Shown here: positions 1 through 7,705 of the stretch, piece by piece
How the letters are laid out: each line of letters starts with the position of its first letter
How positions within the stretch are numbered: position 1 is the first letter of the stretch
Assembly (NCBI RefSeq): GCF_050871315.1
Contig: NZ_JBJLRE010000004.1
Direction: 5' to 3' (one strand)
Length of the DNA stretch: 64,000 nt
Source: Kineococcus gynurae
Lineage (GTDB): Bacteria; Actinomycetota; Actinomycetes; Actinomycetales; Kineococcaceae
The notes under the pieces: generated by a model
Database searches by the model: none
The model's input: the letters and a program-made list of their open reading frames with translations, nothing else
Told to the model about the DNA's origin: nothing
Translations under genes and position numbers: made by a program

Positions 1-1190
1 GCCGAGGCCGGATCCAGCACGGTCACGCGATCCCCTGCGGTCAGCGGGGCCGGGCCAAGCCCGGACAACGTGTCGCGCGACCGTGAGCCGAGCACCGGCG
101 CCACGGCGAACCCGCCCCGGAGGGCGAGAACCGTGCGCCACCCGGTGACCGGGTCCCCGAGGGTGAGTTCGTCGCCGTCCTCGACCGCCGTGGGACGTTC
201 CCGCGGGACCGGGCGCCGGGTCCCGTCGCGGGCCGTGAGTCGTGCCGGGGCGTCGGCCCCGGCCAGCCCGAGCACGCCGGCGCCGACGAAGCGCAGCACC
301 GCACCCCCGCCGACAAGTTCGAGCACCGCCGCGGTCCCCCGGTTCCCCACGGCCCGGTTCGCCCGGATCGCGGCCGCCCGGTCGGCGACCCCGGCCGCGG
401 GGACCCCCAGGGCCAGGTGGCCGGGGCGGCCGAGGTCCTGCACCAGCACCTGCAACCCGGGATCCACCACCTCGACCGCGAAACCCGTCGGCGGGGGTTG
501 CGGGCAGGGCGTCGCGGACCCGACCAGGGAGAGGAGTTCCCGCTCGGCCGGGACGAAACGCACCGTCGAACCCGGGCCGAGCAGGGCCGGCGGGTCGCGG
601 TCGACGTCCCACAGGGGGGCGTCGGTCCGCCCGATCACCTGCCACCCGCCCGGTCCCTCGCGCGGGTAGACGCTGGAGAACGGCCCGGCGAGGGCGACCG
701 AGCCGGCGGGGACCCGGGCCCGGGGGGCGCGGCGGCGGGGGACGTCGAACCGGGGGTCGTCCCCCACCAGGTAGGCGAAACCCGGGGCGAAGCCGGTGAA
801 GGCGACCCGCCAGGTCGCCGCGCGGTGCCGCCCGACCACCTCCGCCGGGGAGCACCCGAGGTGCTCGGCGACCTCGTCGAGATCCGCGCCGTCGTAGCGG
901 ACCTCGATCGTGACGGAGCCGTCCCGGCCCGGCTCGACGGGGACCGGCTCGACGGGGACCGGCTCGACGGGGACCGGTTCGAGCGCGCCCAGTCGTCGCC
1001 GCAGCTCCCCCGGGTCGACCCGCCGCGGGTCGTGCCGCACGAGGACGGTCCGGGCCGCCGGCACGATCTCGAGGACGCCGGGCAGGTCGGCTGCGCGCAG
1101 CGCCGCGGCGAACCCCAGCGTGGTCCCCAGGTCGGGCAGTTCGACCAGGAGGGCCGCGTCCCCGACCGGCAGCACCCGGACGGACGTCAC
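1..1190 (-). CDS. 5-oxoprolinase subunits B and C fused (PxpBC / KipI-KipA), 3' end cut by the window
   Basis: This is the start of a fused protein of the ATP-dependent 5-oxoprolinase, which together with PxpA opens 5-oxoproline to glutamate. About 396 residues are visible. The N-terminal half carries the KipI/PxpB signature GFAPGFAYL and the downstream PRRRAPRARVPAGSVALAG loop. After about residue 215 a PxpC/KipA domain begins with VDPGLQVLVQDLGRPG and LGVPAAGVADR, and it runs off the window. The GTG start at 1190 overlaps the pxpA stop by 4 bp, so the two are translationally coupled. A short VEPVP repeat near residues 70-88 comes from a 15-bp tandem repeat. Function is known from the family; the fusion is read directly. 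Confidence 0.85.
   Translation of the reverse strand, partial: MTSVRVLPVGDAALLVELPDLGTTLGFAAALRAADLPGVLEIVPAARTVLVRHDPRRVDPGELRRRLGALEPVPVEPVPVEPVPVEPGRDGSVTIEVRYDGADLDEVAEHLGCSPAEVVGRHRAATWRVAFTGFAPGFAYLVGDDPRFDVPRRRAPRARVPAGSVALAGPFSSVYPREGPGGWQVIGRTDAPLWDVDRDPPALLGPGSTVRFVPAERELLSLVGSATPCPQPPPTGFAVEVVDPGLQVLVQDLGRPGHLALGVPAAGVADRAAAIRANRAVGNRGTAAVLELVGGGAVLRFVGAGVLGLAGADAPARLTARDGTRRPVPRERPTAVEDGDELTLGDPVTGWRTVLALRGGFAVAPVLGSRSRDTLSGLGPAPLTAGDRVTVLDPAS
931..982. repeat. 15-bp tandem repeat inside pxpBC
   Basis: Three exact copies of GGCTCGACGGGGACC lie at 931-945, 946-960 and 961-975, followed by a degenerate partial copy. Because the unit is 15 bp, copy-number changes stay in frame; on the coding strand they add or remove a Val-Glu-Pro-Val-Pro unit in the PxpB domain. 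Confidence 0.9.
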
Positions 1191-1954
1191 GGTCCCTCGA
1201 CGAAGGACGCCACCCGGACGCCGGCGGCCTCCAGACCGGCCCGGACGGCCGTCGCCATCGCGACCGCCCCCGGGCTGTCCCCGTGCACGCACCACGACTC
1301 CGCCCGGACGCCCAGATCGCTGCCGTCGACCGCCCGGACCCGCCCCGTCTCGACGTGACGCAGCACCCGGGCGAGCACCGCGTCCACGTCGTGCAGCACC
1401 GCACCGGGTTCCGAGCGCGGGACGAGCCGACCCTGCGGGGTGTACGCACGGTCGACGAACGCCTCGGCGGCGGTGGCGATCCCGGCCCGCTCGGCGACGT
1501 CGAGCGCCACCCCGGCGGCGAGACCGAGCAGCACGAGGGTCGGGTCGACCGCCCGCACCGCCGCGACGACGACGCCGGCGGTCGCGGTGTCGACGGACAT
1601 CAACGTGTAGAGGGCACCGTGGGGTTTCACGTAGCGGACCCGGCCGCCGGCCGCGCGGGTCAGGGCCTCGACCGCGCCCAGCTGGTACTCCACGTGCGCC
1701 TGGAGGGTCGCGGGGGGCAGGTCGACGACCTCGCGGCCGAAGTTCTCCGGGTCGCGGTAACCGGGGTGCGCTCCGACAGCGACCCCGCCCGCGACCGCGG
1801 CCCGCACCGTCGAACGGATGCCCTCGGGCGTCCCGGCGTGGAACCCGCAGGACACGTTGGCGCTGCTGACGACCCGGAGCAGGGCCGCGTCGTCCGCGAC
1901 CTGGAGCTCGGGGCTGTTCTCACCCAGGTCGGCGTTGAGGTCCAGCGTCGGCAC
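1187..1954 (-). CDS. pxpA: 5-oxoprolinase subunit A (LamB/YcsF family)
   Basis: A 255-residue protein matching the LamB/YcsF family over its whole length. It begins VPTLDLNADLGE and has the conserved segments SANVSCGFHAGTP, VGAHPGYRDPENFGR, VRYVKPHGALYT, EAFVDRAYTPQGRLVPR and the terminal CVHGDSPGA. PxpA works with PxpB and PxpC to cleave 5-oxoproline at the expense of ATP. The GTG start at 1954 was chosen over upstream in-frame codons because a strong GGAAGGAG lies just 5' of it and because the family begins at this point. It is first in an operon with pxpBC and is transcribed away from the TetR gene, so that regulator could control both sides. Confidence 0.93.
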   Translation of the reverse strand: MPTLDLNADLGENSPELQVADDAALLRVVSSANVSCGFHAGTPEGIRSTVRAAVAGGVAVGAHPGYRDPENFGREVVDLPPATLQAHVEYQLGAVEALTRAAGGRVRYVKPHGALYTLMSVDTATAGVVVAAVRAVDPTLVLLGLAAGVALDVAERAGIATAAEAFVDRAYTPQGRLVPRSEPGAVLHDVDAVLARVLRHVETGRVRAVDGSDLGVRAESWCVHGDSPGAVAMATAVRAGLEAAGVRVASFVEGP

Positions 1955-2025
1955 GGCGGGACTCCTTCCGGTCGGCCCCACTCTCGCACCCCGGCCGCCG
2001 GACGGGTGAGCGGGTCGCACAAAAG

Positions 2026-2057
2026 TTGCAGACTGTGCAAAGATGCATGACGTGCAT
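2026..2057. promoter_or_regulatory. Twin TGCA-N5-TGCA inverted repeats, candidate TetR operators
   Basis: Two palindromes of identical design lie side by side: TTGCA-GACTG-TGCAA at 2026-2040 and ATGCA-TGACG-TGCAT at 2043-2057, 17 bp apart centre to centre. The second includes the ATG of the TetR gene. Paired dyads in a divergent gap next to a TetR gene are typical autoregulatory operators. Assigning them to this TetR is inference. Confidence 0.55.
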
Positions 2058-2678
2058 GATGACGCAACCGGCGGCGGTCTCCGCGAGGCCAAGAAGCGCG
2101 CCACCCGCCGGGACCTCTCCCGGGCCACCCGACGCCTCGCGCTGGCCGAGGGGTGGGAGGCCGTCACCGTCGAGCAGGTGTGCGCCGAGGTCGGCGTGTC
2201 GGTGCGGACGTTCCACAACTACTTCCCGAGCAAGGAGGACGCGGCCCTCGGTGAGGACCCGCCCCTCGGCACGCCCGGGAGCCTGGAGACGTTCCGGGCC
2301 GGGGGGCCCACCGGGGACCTCCTGGTCGACGCGCTCACCCTCGTGGATCCCGAGGTCGACGAGGAGACCCAGTCGGACGTCGCCACGACGATCGCGCTGG
2401 CCGAACGGGAACCGCGGCTGCTCGCCCTGTGGCTGGGCCGGGCCCAGAACCGCGAGGACGAGCTCCGCGCCCTGCTTGCGGAACGCCTCGGCACCGATTC
2501 CGCCGACCCCCGCTGCGGCACGGCCGCGGCGCTGACCCTCACGGCCGTGCGCCTGGGATGGAAACGCTGGTTCGAGGACCCGGGGACCGACCTCGCCACC
2601 CACCTGCACGCCGTCCAGGCCGAGCTGCGTTCGCTGCTCGGCCCCGCCCCCTCCCGATCCGCAGGAGTTCCCCGATGA
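2043..2678 (+). CDS. TetR family transcriptional regulator
   Basis: A 211-residue one-component repressor. Residues about 15-62 form the TetR helix-turn-helix (VTVEQVCAEVGVSVRTFHNYFPSKEDA); the rest is a helical ligand-binding domain with no recognisable subfamily. It overlaps the downstream MFS exporter by 4 bp (ATGA), the usual arrangement for a drug-responsive repressor and its efflux pump. No clear ribosome site precedes the ATG at 2043, so the message may be leaderless, or a GTG at 2052 may be the true start. A dyad overlapping the ATG suggests autorepression. The ligand is unknown. Confidence 0.88.
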   Translation: MHDVHDDATGGGLREAKKRATRRDLSRATRRLALAEGWEAVTVEQVCAEVGVSVRTFHNYFPSKEDAALGEDPPLGTPGSLETFRAGGPTGDLLVDALTLVDPEVDEETQSDVATTIALAEREPRLLALWLGRAQNREDELRALLAERLGTDSADPRCGTAAALTLTAVRLGWKRWFEDPGTDLATHLHAVQAELRSLLGPAPSRSAGVPR

Positions 2679-4393
2679 GCACCACCGCTCCGAGCGCCGG
2701 GGCGCAGCCGTTCGTGCTGACCCGCCGGCGCATCAACCTCATCTTCACCGCGCTGGTCGCGGGGATGCTGGTCAGCAGTCTCGACCAGACCATCGTCTCG
2801 ACCGCGATGCCGACCATCGTCGGTGACCTCGGCGGGGTCTCGCACATGGCCTGGGTGACCACGGCCTACCTGCTGGCCAGCACCCTGGTCATGCCCGTCT
2901 ACGGCAAGTTCGGCGACCTGTTCGGGCGCAAGAACCTGTTCCTCCTGGCGATCGCCCTGTTCACCCTGTCCAGCGTGGTGGCGGCCCTGTCGCCGACGTT
3001 CGAGGTGTTCGTCGCCTCCCGGTTCGTGCAGGGTCTCGGCGGGGGCGGGTTGATGATCCTGGCCCAGGCGATCATCGCCGACGTCGTCCCGGCCCGGGAA
3101 CGCGGCAAGTACATGGGTCCGATGGGGGCGGTGTTCGGGCTCTCGGCGGTCGCCGGTCCGCTGGTCGGGGGGTACTTCACCGATCACGAGGCCCTCGGGT
3201 GGCAGTGGTGCTTCTGGATCAACGTCCCGGTCGGGATCCTCGCCCTGCTGCTCGGGACGTTCGCCCTGAAACTCCCGGCCAAGCGCAACCACGCCCGCCT
3301 CGACGTGGCCGGGGTCGTGCTGCTGTCGGCGACGACCACCTCGCTCATCTTCTTCGCCGACGAGGGCGGGTCGGCCGGCTGGACCTCGGGCGTGGCCCTC
3401 GCCTGGCTCGCCGCCCTCCTCGTCTCGGCCGTGGGTTTCGTGCTCGTGGAACGGCGGGCGGCCGAGCCGATCATGCCGTTGTCGCTGTTCCGCACCCGGA
3501 TGTTCGTGCTGCCCACCGCCCTGGGCCTGGTGCTCGGGCTCGGGATGTTCTCGGCGATCGGTTTCATGCCCACGTTCCTGCAGATGGCCTCGGGCACCTC
3601 GGCCGCCGACTCCGGTCTGCTGATGCTGCCGATCATGGCCGGACTCATGCTGACCGCCATCGGCTCGGGGCTGGCCATCACCCGCACCGGTCGCTACCGG
3701 GCCTTCCCCGTCGCGGGGGTGGCGCTGGTCGGCGCGGTCATGGCCTGGATGACGACGCTGTCCGGGGACACCCCGCTGGTCACCATCGAGATCATGCTGT
3801 TCCTGCTCGGAGCCGGGCTCGGGCTGGTGATGCAGGTCGTCGTACTGGTCGCGCAGAACGCGGTCCCCGCCACCCAGCTGGGGGCGGCGACCGCGACCAA
3901 CAACTACTTCCGCGAGGTGGGTGCGACCCTCGGGGTCGCGGTGTTCGGCACCGTGTTCACGTCGCGGTTGACCACCGGCCTCACGGAGGCGTTGGGCGGC
4001 AACGCCGATCAGGCCGCGGCGGCCGGGATCACCGGCCCGGACACCCTCGTCCCCCAGGCGGTGCACGCGGCCGGGGAACCCCTGCGCGGCTCGATCGTCG
4101 GGGCCTACGCCGACGCCCTGGCCCCCGTGTTCGGGTACCTGCTGCCGTTCTTCGTGATCGGCCTGGTGCTGGCGCTGCTGTTCCGCACCGTCCCGTTGTC
4201 CGACGTCGCCGGCATGGTGGCCCGGGGCGAGGCCGTCTACGAGGGCGGGATCGGCGGCGAGGGGGCCACCCCGCTCGGGGCGGGTGCGACGGCGGCCGTC
4301 GTCCCCGCCCAGGCGGGTGGACCCCAGGCGGGTGGACCCCAAGAGGAAGAACTGGGTTCGAGCTCCGCGCCGGGGCCGCGCCACCGCCGGTGA
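2675..4393 (+). CDS. MFS multidrug exporter, DHA2 (EmrB/QacA) family
   Basis: A 572-residue integral membrane protein of the 14-helix DHA2 type. The first helix holds the family sequence SSLDQTIVSTAMPTIVGDLGG, motif A is GKFGDLFGRKN, and a motif-C-like GPLVGGYF follows. Such proteins export hydrophobic cations or other toxic compounds in exchange for protons. The ATG at 2675 was chosen because GCAGGAG precedes it and the protein aligns with the family from there; upstream codons lie inside tetR. The C-terminal tail contains a short QAGGP duplication from a 16-bp direct repeat near 4313-4344. Substrate specificity cannot be read. It is co-transcribed with the TetR gene and ends at a strong hairpin. 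Confidence 0.9.
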   Translation: MSTTAPSAGAQPFVLTRRRINLIFTALVAGMLVSSLDQTIVSTAMPTIVGDLGGVSHMAWVTTAYLLASTLVMPVYGKFGDLFGRKNLFLLAIALFTLSSVVAALSPTFEVFVASRFVQGLGGGGLMILAQAIIADVVPARERGKYMGPMGAVFGLSAVAGPLVGGYFTDHEALGWQWCFWINVPVGILALLLGTFALKLPAKRNHARLDVAGVVLLSATTTSLIFFADEGGSAGWTSGVALAWLAALLVSAVGFVLVERRAAEPIMPLSLFRTRMFVLPTALGLVLGLGMFSAIGFMPTFLQMASGTSAADSGLLMLPIMAGLMLTAIGSGLAITRTGRYRAFPVAGVALVGAVMAWMTTLSGDTPLVTIEIMLFLLGAGLGLVMQVVVLVAQNAVPATQLGAATATNNYFREVGATLGVAVFGTVFTSRLTTGLTEALGGNADQAAAAGITGPDTLVPQAVHAAGEPLRGSIVGAYADALAPVFGYLLPFFVIGLVLALLFRTVPLSDVAGMVARGEAVYEGGIGGEGATPLGAGATAAVVPAQAGGPQAGGPQEEELGSSSAPGPRHRR

Positions 4394-4400
4394 ACCCCGA

Positions 4401-4426
4401 CCGCCCGGCGCCTCAGCGCCGGGCGG
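4401..4426. terminator. Bidirectional terminator between convergent genes
   Basis: A perfect 11-bp stem (4401-4411 with 4416-4426) closes a CTCA loop. It follows the exporter stop by 7 bp and contains the last codons and stop of the convergent binding-protein gene, so that stop lies in the hairpin loop. It can serve both genes. Confidence 0.8.
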
Positions 4427-5378
4427 CGATGTCCTCGAGGTCGTCGAGGACGCCGTCGGCACCGGACGGCCCGAGGCCCAGGAACCAGGTGTCGTCGCTC
4501 ACCTCGTACGCCGAACCCGCGCGCACGGCCCCGAGCGAACCCCACAACGGTCCGGCGGTCACGTTCGCGACCTCGGTCCTCCCGGCGTCACCGAACCCGG
4601 GGGACCAGAAGATGACGTCGGCCTCGGCCTGGGCCAACGTCTCGGTGGTCAGCTCCACCCGGTTCTCGGCGGTGTCGATCGCCGCGGGCCAGACGAACCC
4701 GACGTCCTTCAGGACGCTGCCGATGAAGGAACCCCGACCGTAGGCGCGGACCTCGCCACCCCCCATGAACCGGAGCACGCTGATCTCGGTCGAGGCGGGG
4801 TCGCTCCACTGCTCGGCGACCTCGTCCACCCGGGCGCGGTAGTCGGCCAGGATCTCCTCCGCCTCGGCCGACCGGTTCAGCGCCTCGGCGTCGAGGGTGA
4901 AGTTGTCCTTCCAGACCGCGCCCAGGTCCCCGGCCATGACGGTCGGGGCGATGGCGCTGAGCTGCTCGTACCTGTCCCCGTCGCGGACGGTGTTGGACAG
5001 GATGAGGTCGGGCCGCAGCGCGGCGATGGCCTCGAGGTTCGGTTCGGAGATGGCGCCCACGTTCGCGACGGTCGACGCGTCGAAACCGTGGACCTCGGCG
5101 AGCTCCTCGAGCAGGCCCTCGGTCTCGATCGCCCCGACCGGGACGACGCCGAGCGAGGTCACCGCGTCCAGCTCGCCGCTGTCGAGGACGACGACCCGCT
5201 GCGGGGTCCCGCTGATCCGGGTGGTCCCGGCCGCGTGCTCGACGACGCGCTCCTCGGTGACGCCGGCCGCGGTCTCCACCGGGGCCGCGCCGACGGACCG
5301 GGCGACGGACTCACAGCCGGTCAGCAGCAGGGCACCGGCCAAAACGAACGGGACGGGACGCAGGGTCGTGCGCAGCAC
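4413..5378 (-). CDS. Iron-siderophore ABC transporter substrate-binding lipoprotein
   Basis: A 321-residue FecB/FhuD-type periplasmic-binding protein. The N-terminus is a lipoprotein signal ending LTGC, so the mature protein should be anchored outside the membrane. The core shows the class III pattern: RVVVLDSGELDAVTSLGVVPVGA, then NLEAIAALRPDLILSN, a long linking helix, and QAEADVIFWSPGFGD. The GTG start at 5378 sits behind GGAGGAG. Upstream is a good IdeR/DmdR-type iron box, so expression should rise in iron starvation. No permease or ATPase gene is adjacent, so it must use a transporter encoded elsewhere. Family is secure; the exact siderophore is not. Confidence 0.9.
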   Translation of the reverse strand: MLRTTLRPVPFVLAGALLLTGCESVARSVGAAPVETAAGVTEERVVEHAAGTTRISGTPQRVVVLDSGELDAVTSLGVVPVGAIETEGLLEELAEVHGFDASTVANVGAISEPNLEAIAALRPDLILSNTVRDGDRYEQLSAIAPTVMAGDLGAVWKDNFTLDAEALNRSAEAEEILADYRARVDEVAEQWSDPASTEISVLRFMGGGEVRAYGRGSFIGSVLKDVGFVWPAAIDTAENRVELTTETLAQAEADVIFWSPGFGDAGRTEVANVTAGPLWGSLGAVRAGSAYEVSDDTWFLGLGPSGADGVLDDLEDIAARR

Positions 5379-5392
5379 GGAAGCTCCTCCAG

Positions 5393-5411
5393 GTAGGGGA
5401 GCCTCACCTTA
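5393..5411 (-). promoter_or_regulatory. IdeR/DmdR (DtxR-type) iron box
   Basis: Read on the minus strand, the 19-mer TAAGGTGAGGCTCCCCTAC matches 14 of 19 positions of the DtxR/IdeR consensus TTAGGTTAGGCTAACCTAA, including the AGG-rich left half and the GGCT centre. It lies 15 bp upstream of the start of the siderophore-binding lipoprotein gene, where iron-loaded repressor would block transcription. Confidence 0.75.
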
Positions 5412-5449
5412 CTCATACGCTCGACCCCGCCGGGACCGGGTTCGATCTC

Positions 5450-5998
5450 TCAGACGGTGTCCTTGAACACCTCGACGATCCAGAGCCGCCCGTCGGCCGA
5501 ACGGACCGCGCCGACGCCGACCGTGTCGACGGCGGGGTTGAGGATGTTCTGCCGGTGCCCACGGGAGTCCAGGAAGGCCCGCATGATCTGGTCGGCGTCG
5601 CCGCCGTAGCCGACGTTCTCGGCGTAGAGACGGTAGCCCTCCACCCTCCAGCGCAGAGCTTGGTTGTGCTGCAGCACACCGCGTCGGGCGATCTCCCAGG
5701 CCCAGTCCCCGGCGACCCGGTCGGTGTCCGGCGCCCAGCCGAGCGGGGCCAGACCGGCGTCGGCCCGCACCTGGTCGAGCAGGACCCGGGTGCGGAAGTG
5801 GGCGGGCCAGTCGCCGTCCTGGACGCCCAGCGGCACGGCGGTCGGTCCGGTCCCGAACGGCACCTCGGCCTGAGCCGGGGTCGCGACGACCGCGGACCCA
5901 CCGAGCGTGGCGGCCGCCACGGCGAGCGCCGCGAGACCGCGGCGGACAGGACGGGACGGACGGGCGTGCCGGGGGGACCGGGGGGACCGGTGCGACAA
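5450..5998 (-). CDS. Secreted CAP-domain (SCP/PR-1-like) protein
   Basis: A 182-residue exported protein. A twin-basic N-terminus (RPVRRGLAALAVAAAT) and a cleavage site after ATPAQA suggest a signal peptide of about 44 residues. The rest is one CAP domain: RTRVLLDQVRADAGLAPLGW, a His in LQHNQALRW, then YAENVGYG, FLDSRGHRQNILNP and GVGAVRSADGRLWIVEVF, the usual order of CAP motifs. Bacterial CAP proteins are extracellular, and their roles are mostly unknown. The start is a TTG at 5998 behind GGAGG. A weak promoter (TTGACC, 17 bp, TAGCCA) lies about 90-115 bp upstream on this strand. Confidence 0.85.
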   Translation of the reverse strand: MSHRSPRSPRHARPSRPVRRGLAALAVAAATLGGSAVVATPAQAEVPFGTGPTAVPLGVQDGDWPAHFRTRVLLDQVRADAGLAPLGWAPDTDRVAGDWAWEIARRGVLQHNQALRWRVEGYRLYAENVGYGGDADQIMRAFLDSRGHRQNILNPAVDTVGVGAVRSADGRLWIVEVFKDTV

Positions 5999-6085
5999 GA
6001 GAGCCTCCGAGATCGGGCGGGATCCCCTCGGACGGGGACCCGCTGCACTGCTGGCCGACCGATCATGTCGGACGCCGACGCCGTC

Positions 6086-6114
6086 TGGCTACGGTTTCGC
6101 CACAAAATGGTCAA
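6086..6114 (-). promoter_or_regulatory. Possible promoter of the CAP-protein gene
   Basis: On the minus strand TTGACC (6114-6109) is followed after 17 bp by TAGCCA (6091-6086). The -35 is good and the -10 is weak. It would give a leader of about 80 nt before the TTG start. Confidence 0.3.
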
Positions 6115-6277
6115 ATCCTGTGACAATGCGTCACCATCGCCGGGGGTCGCGTAACGCACTCTTCACGTGGCGAGGTCGCCGACCGTCGGGAGCGGAAACA
6201 CACGGGTGCCACCGTCGGGACGGCGACGACCCTCGACCGGCCGCGCGCTCCCACCGCCCCGACCCCCGGAGGCCCCC

Positions 6278-7696
6278 GTGAGCAACCCCCCCGTCCACCC
6301 CGTCGACGAGATCCCACCCCTGGCCCGACTGGCCCCGCTCGGCCTGCAGCACGTCCTGGCCATGTACGCCGGTGCGGTCGCCGTCCCCCTCATCGTGGGC
6401 GGCGCCATGATCAGCGCCGGGGAGATGTCCCCCGACGACCTGGCCCACCTCATCGTCGCCGACCTGTTCGTGGCCGGGCTGGCCACCATCCTGCAGTCCG
6501 TGGGTTTCTGGCGGTTCGGGGTCCGGCTGCCCCTCATGCAGGGCTGCACGTTCGCAGCCGTCGGACCGATGATCACCATCGGGACCCAGCACGGCATCAC
6601 CGCCATCTACGGCTCGGTGATCGCCTGCGGGCTCTTCATCATGCTGCTGGCCCCGGTGTTCTCGACGCTGCTGCGCTTCTTCCCGCCCCTGGTCACCGGC
6701 ACCGTGATCCTGCTCATCGGGCTCTCCCTGCTCGACGTCGCGGCCGGCTGGGCGGGCGGCGGGGCGGCCTCGGAGAACTTCGGTGCGCCGGAGAACCTGC
6801 TCCTCGCGGCGTTCACCCTCGTCTCGATCCTGCTGATCGGCCGGTTCGCACCCCCGGCCGTGGCCCGGGTCGCGATCCTGCTCGGGATCGCCCTGGGCAC
6901 CCTCGTCGCCGCCGCGCTCGGGCGGGTCGACGTCTCGGGGGTGCGGGAGCAGGCCTGGTTCGGGGTCTCGACCCCGTTCGCGTTCGGGTTGCCGACGTTC
7001 CAGGTGGGTTCCGTCATCGCCATGTGCATCGTCGGTCTCGTCATCATGACCGAGACCACCGGCGACATCCTGGCGATCGGGGAGATCACCGGCAAGCACA
7101 TCACCCCGCGCCAGGTCGCCGACGGGATGCGGGCCGACGGCCTGTCGACGGTGCTCGGCGGGGTGTTCAACACGTTCCCCTACACCGCGTTCGCGCAGAA
7201 CGTCGGGCTCGTCTCGATGTCGGGCGTGCGCTCCCGCTACGTCGCGACCTTCGCCGGCGGCGTGCTCGTCGTCCTGGGCCTGATCCCGAAGCTCGGGGCT
7301 GTCGTCGGGGCCGTCCCGACCGCGGTGCTCGGCGGGGCGGGGGTCGCACTGTTCGGCATGGTCGCCGCCAGCGGGCTGAAGACGTTGGCCGGGTGCCGCC
7401 TGGACGGGCGGGCGTTGACGATGATCGCGACCTCGATCGGCATCGGGATGCTGCCCACGGTGAGCCCGGAGATCTACGCGCAGACCCCGACCTGGTTCCA
7501 GACGATCTTCGACTCCGGCATCTCGTCGGGGGCGATCGTGGCCATCGTGCTGCACCGGTTGCTCTGCACCAGCGAGCACGGCCCGGAGGAGCAGACCCGG
7601 GAGGCGATCGTCACGGCCGGCGTCGCCAGCGGGGACGCGAGCGTGCTCGACGTCGACGCCGCCGCGGGCGGGGAGGCGCGCAACCGCGTGGGATAG
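6278..7696 (+). CDS. NCS2 family purine permease (xanthine/urate type)
   Basis: A 472-residue membrane protein of the nucleobase-cation symporter-2 family with about 14 helices. It starts with the usual LGLQHVLAMYAGAVAVPLIVGGA, has MQGCTFAAVGPMI in the first substrate-contact helix, TETTGDILAIGEI in the second, and the NCS2 signature as QNVGLVSMSGVRSR. The QNVG form of this signature is common in xanthine and uric acid carriers rather than uracil carriers, so import of an oxidised purine is the best guess. The GTG at 6278, preceded by CCGGAGG, was preferred to upstream codons that would add 37 unrelated residues. The next gene starts 9 bp downstream. Confidence 0.88.
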   Translation: MSNPPVHPVDEIPPLARLAPLGLQHVLAMYAGAVAVPLIVGGAMISAGEMSPDDLAHLIVADLFVAGLATILQSVGFWRFGVRLPLMQGCTFAAVGPMITIGTQHGITAIYGSVIACGLFIMLLAPVFSTLLRFFPPLVTGTVILLIGLSLLDVAAGWAGGGAASENFGAPENLLLAAFTLVSILLIGRFAPPAVARVAILLGIALGTLVAAALGRVDVSGVREQAWFGVSTPFAFGLPTFQVGSVIAMCIVGLVIMTETTGDILAIGEITGKHITPRQVADGMRADGLSTVLGGVFNTFPYTAFAQNVGLVSMSGVRSRYVATFAGGVLVVLGLIPKLGAVVGAVPTAVLGGAGVALFGMVAASGLKTLAGCRLDGRALTMIATSIGIGMLPTVSPEIYAQTPTWFQTIFDSGISSGAIVAIVLHRLLCTSEHGPEEQTREAIVTAGVASGDASVLDVDAAAGGEARNRVG

Positions 7697-7705
7697 CGTC
7701 GCCCC

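Noticed and set aside
2219..4462. A 747-codon frame antisense to the MFS exporter
   Set aside because: Gly/Gln/Arg-rich shadow; the sense strand has a full transporter with ribosome site and motifs.
6000..6140. A c-di-AMP (ydaO) riboswitch before the CAP-protein gene
   Set aside because: Such elements precede some actinobacterial wall-hydrolase genes and a GGGGATCC-like patch is present, but the conserved core segments and long-range pairings could not be found.
6161..6170. A second parS (CTTCACGTGG), and GTTTCACGTA at 1624
   Set aside because: Each matches only part of the 14-bp site and both fall far from consensus in one arm.
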